A DNA stretch of 5,429 bases from DATDRS01 sp035291605 (GTDB lineage Bacteria > Chloroflexota > Anaerolineae > Anaerolineales > UBA6663): NCBI GenBank assembly GCA_035291605.1, contig DATDRS010000154.1, forward strand, positions 1 to 5,429. Direction: 5' to 3'. Positions 1 through 5,429 of this stretch are shown here, one piece after another. The notes below the pieces were generated by a model. That model had not been told where the DNA came from and made no database searches. It saw only the letters and a program-made list of their open reading frames with translations. The position numbers and the translations under genes are program-made. Numbering within the stretch: the first letter of the stretch is position 1; each line of letters starts with the position of its first letter.

Positions 1-136
1 TCTGGCGGGCGGCTTGCTGGAGGAGGCGCTCTTCTGGGGCACGGGGGGCCGCCGGTTCAAAGTCGAGGAAACTACCTGCGTCGCCAAAGGCGACCCGACT
101 TGCACGTTCCAGATCGAGAAACGGCCGCTGGATTAG
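1..136 (+). CDS. V4R (4-vinyl reductase) domain protein, C-terminal fragment
   Basis: Only the last 44 codons are present. The reading frame starts at base 2 and ends with TAG at 134-136; the start lies left of the window. The fragment contains KVEETTCVAKGDPTCTFQI, the typical end of a V4R domain: an acidic strand, then two cysteines seven residues apart, then C-x-F-x-I. V4R domains are small-molecule-binding modules found in the BchJ-type vinyl reductase group and as N-terminal sensor domains of XylR/DmpR-type regulators; the two cysteines are thought to help bind a metal. Here the domain sits at the extreme C-terminus, so this is either a stand-alone V4R protein or one with other domains upstream. 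The ligand cannot be told from the fragment. The next gene is on the same strand 142 bases downstream, which suggests but does not prove a link to the kinase. Confidence 0.75.
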   Translation, partial: LAGGLLEEALFWGTGGRRFKVEETTCVAKGDPTCTFQIEKRPLD

Positions 137-179
137 AGAAAGGCAGATCCGTTTCCTGATGTGTGGATGAGCAGGTGAT

Positions 180-199
180 CCTGGAGCCTTTCCAGGTTT
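180..199 (+). terminator. Possible weak hairpin terminator after the V4R gene
   Basis: Bases 180-185 (CCTGGA) and 191-196 (TCCAGG) are perfectly complementary around a 5-base loop, followed by only three T residues. It lies 44 bases after the V4R stop codon. The stem is short and the T-run poor, so it may equally be an operator-like palindrome upstream of the kinase gene or chance. Confidence 0.25.
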
Positions 200-278
200 A
201 ACGGGAGACTGACCTGTCTTCCAGCGGATGGGAAGCCGCTTCGCGTAAACGGATAACGTGCGACCCGCCTCCGCTTAA

Positions 279-3299
<3,021 letters not shown>

Positions 3300-3333
3300 C
3301 TCCGGCCTCTACAGCACTTTCCAGCCTCCCCCT

Positions 3334-4209
3334 TCATCCGTGCGACTCTACTCCCTCAAACAAATCCGTCTCGCGCACGCTTTGGCCTTCCGGCACGGGC
3401 GGGTGGGCGCGCATAAACGTGTCGTCGGTCTGCATCCATTTGACGATCAGCCCGGCCAGGCCGTCGCTCGGCGGGCCGCTCTTCGCCTGGCTTTTGTGGC
3501 AGCCCCAGGCTGCCTGCCGGCGCGCCTTCGCTTCGCCGCTGATGCGGATGCGCGCATGGATCGGAAACTCGGCCTCCTCTACCAGGCTGAAGAGGTCAAT
3601 GTCCTTGTTGCGGCCAAAATGGCGCGGGTCTTGTCCGAGGAGCGAGAGCAGTCTCAGAAACGGCTTGATCGCCCGCCGGGGAAAAACGGTGTAATACAAT
3701 TTTTGAGGCTGGTAAGCCGGGCCGAGTTCGGGAAACTGCCCCGCGTCGCCGGCGGCGTGGAACGCGCGCACCGTGGCGTGGTGAAGCGCGATATGGTCGG
3801 GATGCCGGTAGCCGCCGATGGGATCGTTGCCAATGACGACCTGCGGCTTGACCTCGCGGAAGACTTTGACGATCCGGGCCGCCACCGCCTCGACGGGCGC
3901 GGCGGCAAGCGCATTGGGATGCGTGTTATCGGGCGCGCCGGGCATCCCGGAATCGCGGTAGCCCAGGTAGATCACGTCGGCCAGGCCCAGCGCCCGGGCC
4001 GCGCAGGCCAGTTCGGCCCAGCGCATGTCGCCCGTCGTCGCGTATCCCTGAAGGTGTTCGGGGTCGGTCGAGCCTAACTCGCCCCGCGTCCCGCAGGCGT
4101 ACACCACCTTCAGGCCCTGAGCCGCATATTTGGCGAGCGTGCCCCCCAGCCCGAAGGATTCGTCGTCGGGGTGCGCGCCGACGAAAATCAGTGTGCGTTC
4201 ATCAGTCAT
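3334..4209 (-). CDS. LmbE/PIG-L family zinc-dependent deacetylase
   Basis: A 291-residue protein of the LmbE/PIG-L family, whose members remove the acetyl group from N-acetylglucosamine-containing small molecules or glycoconjugates. The N-terminal signature AHPDDE (12-17) supplies H13 and D16 as zinc ligands and D15 as catalytic base; GGYRHPDH (132-139) supplies H139 as third ligand and H136 as a catalytic histidine, by analogy with MshB. A later A-x-x-x-C-H-x-S-Q stretch (H238, S240, Q241) matches the conserved end seen in MshB and Mca. The length fits MshB/Mca (about 290-300) better than the shorter BshB enzymes (about 220-235), but the sequence alone does not separate thiol biosynthesis (mycothiol or bacillithiol type) from sugar or antibiotic deacetylation. 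The ATG at 4207-4209 puts AHPDDE at the usual distance from the N-terminus; no good Shine-Dalgarno is seen. It converges with the kinase gene (34-base gap) and diverges from moxR, so it is probably its own transcription unit. Confidence 0.92.
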   Translation of the reverse strand: MTDERTLIFVGAHPDDESFGLGGTLAKYAAQGLKVVYACGTRGELGSTDPEHLQGYATTGDMRWAELACAARALGLADVIYLGYRDSGMPGAPDNTHPNALAAAPVEAVAARIVKVFREVKPQVVIGNDPIGGYRHPDHIALHHATVRAFHAAGDAGQFPELGPAYQPQKLYYTVFPRRAIKPFLRLLSLLGQDPRHFGRNKDIDLFSLVEEAEFPIHARIRISGEAKARRQAAWGCHKSQAKSGPPSDGLAGLIVKWMQTDDTFMRAHPPVPEGQSVRETDLFEGVESHG

Positions 4210-4230
4210 GTTGGGTATTCAGTCTCTATC

Positions 4231-4236
4231 CTTATA
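4231..4236 (-). promoter_or_regulatory. Candidate -10 box for the deacetylase gene
   Basis: Read on the minus strand the bases are TATAAG, close to the TATAAT consensus and 21 bases before the ATG. This would give a leader of roughly 14 bases. No recognisable -35 box is found 16-18 bases upstream, and there is no TG extension, so the call is tentative. Confidence 0.25.
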
Positions 4237-4258
4237 CCCGTCTGGGCAGGGCTTGCCT

Positions 4259-4279
4259 GGGCGACCGCAAGGGTCGCCC
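4259..4279. repeat. Perfect 8-bp inverted repeat (hairpin)
   Basis: GGGCGACC at 4259-4266 and GGTCGCCC at 4272-4279 are exact reverse complements around a 5-base loop (GCAAG). The stem is almost all G-C pairs and would be very stable. It lies in the divergent region between the deacetylase and moxR, about 50 bases upstream of the deacetylase start, and is not followed by a T-run on either strand, so it is not a normal intrinsic terminator. It looks like a dispersed REP-like palindrome or a regulator binding site. Its right arm is shared with the adjoining 12-bp repeats. Confidence 0.7.
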
Positions 4280-4307
4280 CGACGGCCGCCCCGACGGTCA
4301 CCCCGAC
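4272..4307 (+). repeat. Three tandem 12-bp repeats
   Basis: Three back-to-back units, GGTCGCCCCGAC (4272-4283), GGCCGCCCCGAC (4284-4295) and GGTCACCCCGAC (4296-4307), fit the consensus GGYCRCCCCGAC. Units 2 and 3 each differ from unit 1 at one position. The first unit overlaps the right arm of the hairpin, so the array may have grown by slippage from that palindrome. The 12-base period would place binding sites slightly more than one helical turn apart, so a regulatory array is possible but not shown. Confidence 0.75.
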
Positions 4308-4426
4308 GTTTACAGATAGGCTCTCAGTACCTGTCCTCTCTTCCGTGCGGCCCGCGCGTGCCAAACGGGCAGCACGAATGATACTGGCGCGGCCTCAGGC
4401 TGGCAACCCGTTCCGCTCGCGCCCCA

Positions 4427-4435
4427 TGTTAGAAT
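4427..4435 (+). promoter_or_regulatory. Extended -10 promoter for moxR with probable leaderless start
   Basis: TGT at 4427-4429 followed by TAGAAT at 4430-4435 matches an extended -10 element (TGn plus TAnnnT). The moxR ATG begins at 4443, only seven bases after the box, where transcription would be expected to start. There is no Shine-Dalgarno before the ATG and no convincing -35 box, which agrees with an extended -10 promoter driving a leaderless mRNA. Confidence 0.55.
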
Positions 4436-4442
4436 TGCAGAT

Positions 4443-5420
4443 ATGACGACGATGACACTGCATGCCAAGCCTTTGTCCCTCACCGCCATTCAGGCCAGGA
4501 CCTCGGCGGAATTGATCGAGCGCCTCACGGTCAGCATCCAGGCCGGGGCGGTCGTGGCCCCGGACAAGCTCCGGCTGATCCTCGCGGCGTTCATCGCGCG
4601 CGGCCACCTCCTGCTCGAAGACGTCCCCGGCATCGGCAAGACACTCGTCGCCAAGGCGCTGGCCAAATCGCTCGCCGCCGATTTCAAGCGCGTGCAGTGC
4701 ACGCCGGACCTCCTGCCCAGCGACATCACCGGGAGCAGCATCTACGACCAGCGCGAGCAGGAATTTGTGTTCGTCCCCGGCCCGCTCTTCGCCCACGTGG
4801 TGCTGGTGGACGAGATCAACCGTGCTACCCCGCGCACGCAGGCAAGCCTGCTCGAAGCCATGGCCGAGGGGCAGGTGACGACCGACGGCGTGACGCGCGT
4901 GCTCGCACAACCCTTCTTCGTCATCGCCACGCAAAACCCCGTGGAGACCGCGGGCACGTTTCCCCTGCCCGAAGCCCAACTCGACCGGTTCCTGTTCGCG
5001 CTCAATCTCGGCTATCCCGGCGAGGAAGCGGAACTGCTGATCCTCGAGCGCGAGGAGCACTCGAACCCATTGGACGATGTTCAAGCCGTGTTGTCGTTAG
5101 ATGATATTTTGCACCTTCAAGAATCCGCCTGGCGAGTCGAGGTGGCTCGCCCGGTGAAGGAATACATCGTGCGCCTCGTCGGGGCGACGCGCGGACGCCC
5201 GGACGTGATCCTCGGCGTCAGCCCGCGCGGCGGCGTGGCCGTGCAGCGGGCGGCGCAGGCGATGGCCCTGCTCAATGGCCGCGATTTCGTCACACCCGAC
5301 GACGTGAAGGTCGTCGCCCCCGCCGCCATGGCCCACCGCCTGCTGACGCGGGCGCGCGGCCTGCAAGCGGCGCAGGCCGTTGTGAACGAATTGCTTAATC
5401 AGGTGGAAGTGCCGGTATAA
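4443..5420 (+). CDS. MoxR-family AAA+ ATPase
   Basis: A complete 325-residue MoxR ATPase, the usual length for the family. MoxR proteins are cytoplasmic, probably hexameric chaperone-like ATPases that help assemble or activate partner proteins, often containing vWA or DUF58 domains. Visible motifs: Walker A EDVPGIGKT (59-67, K66), the GSSIYD insert region after about residue 95, Walker B VLVDEINR (D123, E124), sensor 1 in ATQNPVE (N165), LPEAQLDRF with R182 as the likely arginine finger, and the sensor-2 motif SPRGG (260-264, R262) in the C-terminal lid. The ATG at 4443 follows a probable extended -10 box by seven bases, so translation is probably leaderless; M4 is a less likely alternative. 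The gene ends with TAA nine bases before the window edge. By family habit a DUF58 gene and perhaps a transglutaminase-like gene would follow, but none is visible here. The specific MoxR subfamily and target are unknown, so no symbol is given. Confidence 0.95.
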   Translation: MTTMTLHAKPLSLTAIQARTSAELIERLTVSIQAGAVVAPDKLRLILAAFIARGHLLLEDVPGIGKTLVAKALAKSLAADFKRVQCTPDLLPSDITGSSIYDQREQEFVFVPGPLFAHVVLVDEINRATPRTQASLLEAMAEGQVTTDGVTRVLAQPFFVIATQNPVETAGTFPLPEAQLDRFLFALNLGYPGEEAELLILEREEHSNPLDDVQAVLSLDDILHLQESAWRVEVARPVKEYIVRLVGATRGRPDVILGVSPRGGVAVQRAAQAMALLNGRDFVTPDDVKVVAPAAMAHRLLTRARGLQAAQAVVNELLNQVEVPV

Positions 5421-5429
5421 CACACACCT

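Noticed and set aside
3300..3333. Bidirectional terminator in the convergent gap
   Set aside because: I looked for an inverted repeat with T-runs in these 34 bases and found none convincing; the stretch is pyrimidine-rich on the + strand only.
4259..4307. CRISPR-like array
   Set aside because: The repeats are 12 bases long and directly abutting, with no spacers, and there are no cas genes nearby.
4395..5084. Minus-strand open frame (229 codons) opposite moxR
   Set aside because: It is antisense to the Walker and sensor motifs of a clear MoxR gene, has no recognisable domain, and is explained by GC-rich codon structure.

Overview
The window is a GC-rich stretch of bacterial chromosome. Four protein genes are visible: one partial at the left edge and three complete. 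There are no RNA genes, CRISPR arrays, insertion sequences or phage genes. A multidomain Ser/Thr kinase with a STAND-type ATPase and TPRs, next to a V4R-domain protein, an LmbE/PIG-L deacetylase and a MoxR ATPase, together with weak Shine-Dalgarno signals, would fit a member of Chloroflexota. That taxonomic guess is an inference from gene style only; other GC-rich phyla (Actinomycetota, Myxococcota) are not excluded.

Layout. Bases 1-136 hold the last 44 codons of a V4R-domain protein on the + strand. A 142-base gap follows, with a small hairpin just after that gene. Bases 279-3299 (+) encode a 1006-residue protein: an N-terminal kinase, a central AAA_16/STAND ATPase, and a C-terminal helical-repeat domain with six units in an exact 40-residue register. 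The next gene, 3334-4209 on the - strand, converges on it with a 34-base gap and encodes a 291-residue zinc-dependent LmbE/PIG-L deacetylase with all expected metal and catalytic residues. Bases 4210-4442 are a divergent intergenic region carrying a perfect 8-bp hairpin that merges into three 12-bp tandem repeats. Bases 4443-5420 (+) encode a complete MoxR-type AAA+ ATPase, probably read from a leaderless transcript. The window ends nine bases later.

Working together. The V4R protein and the kinase point the same way and could form a sensing/signalling pair, but only adjacency supports this. The deacetylase is transcribed towards the kinase and away from moxR, so it is probably a separate unit. 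MoxR is usually the first gene of a cluster with DUF58/vWA-type partners; those would lie just past the right edge. I do not see a convincing previously undescribed system. The most notable points are the kinase's domain organisation and non-RD catalytic loop, a change in leucine codon use along its gene, the intergenic repeat cluster and the probable leaderless moxR start.
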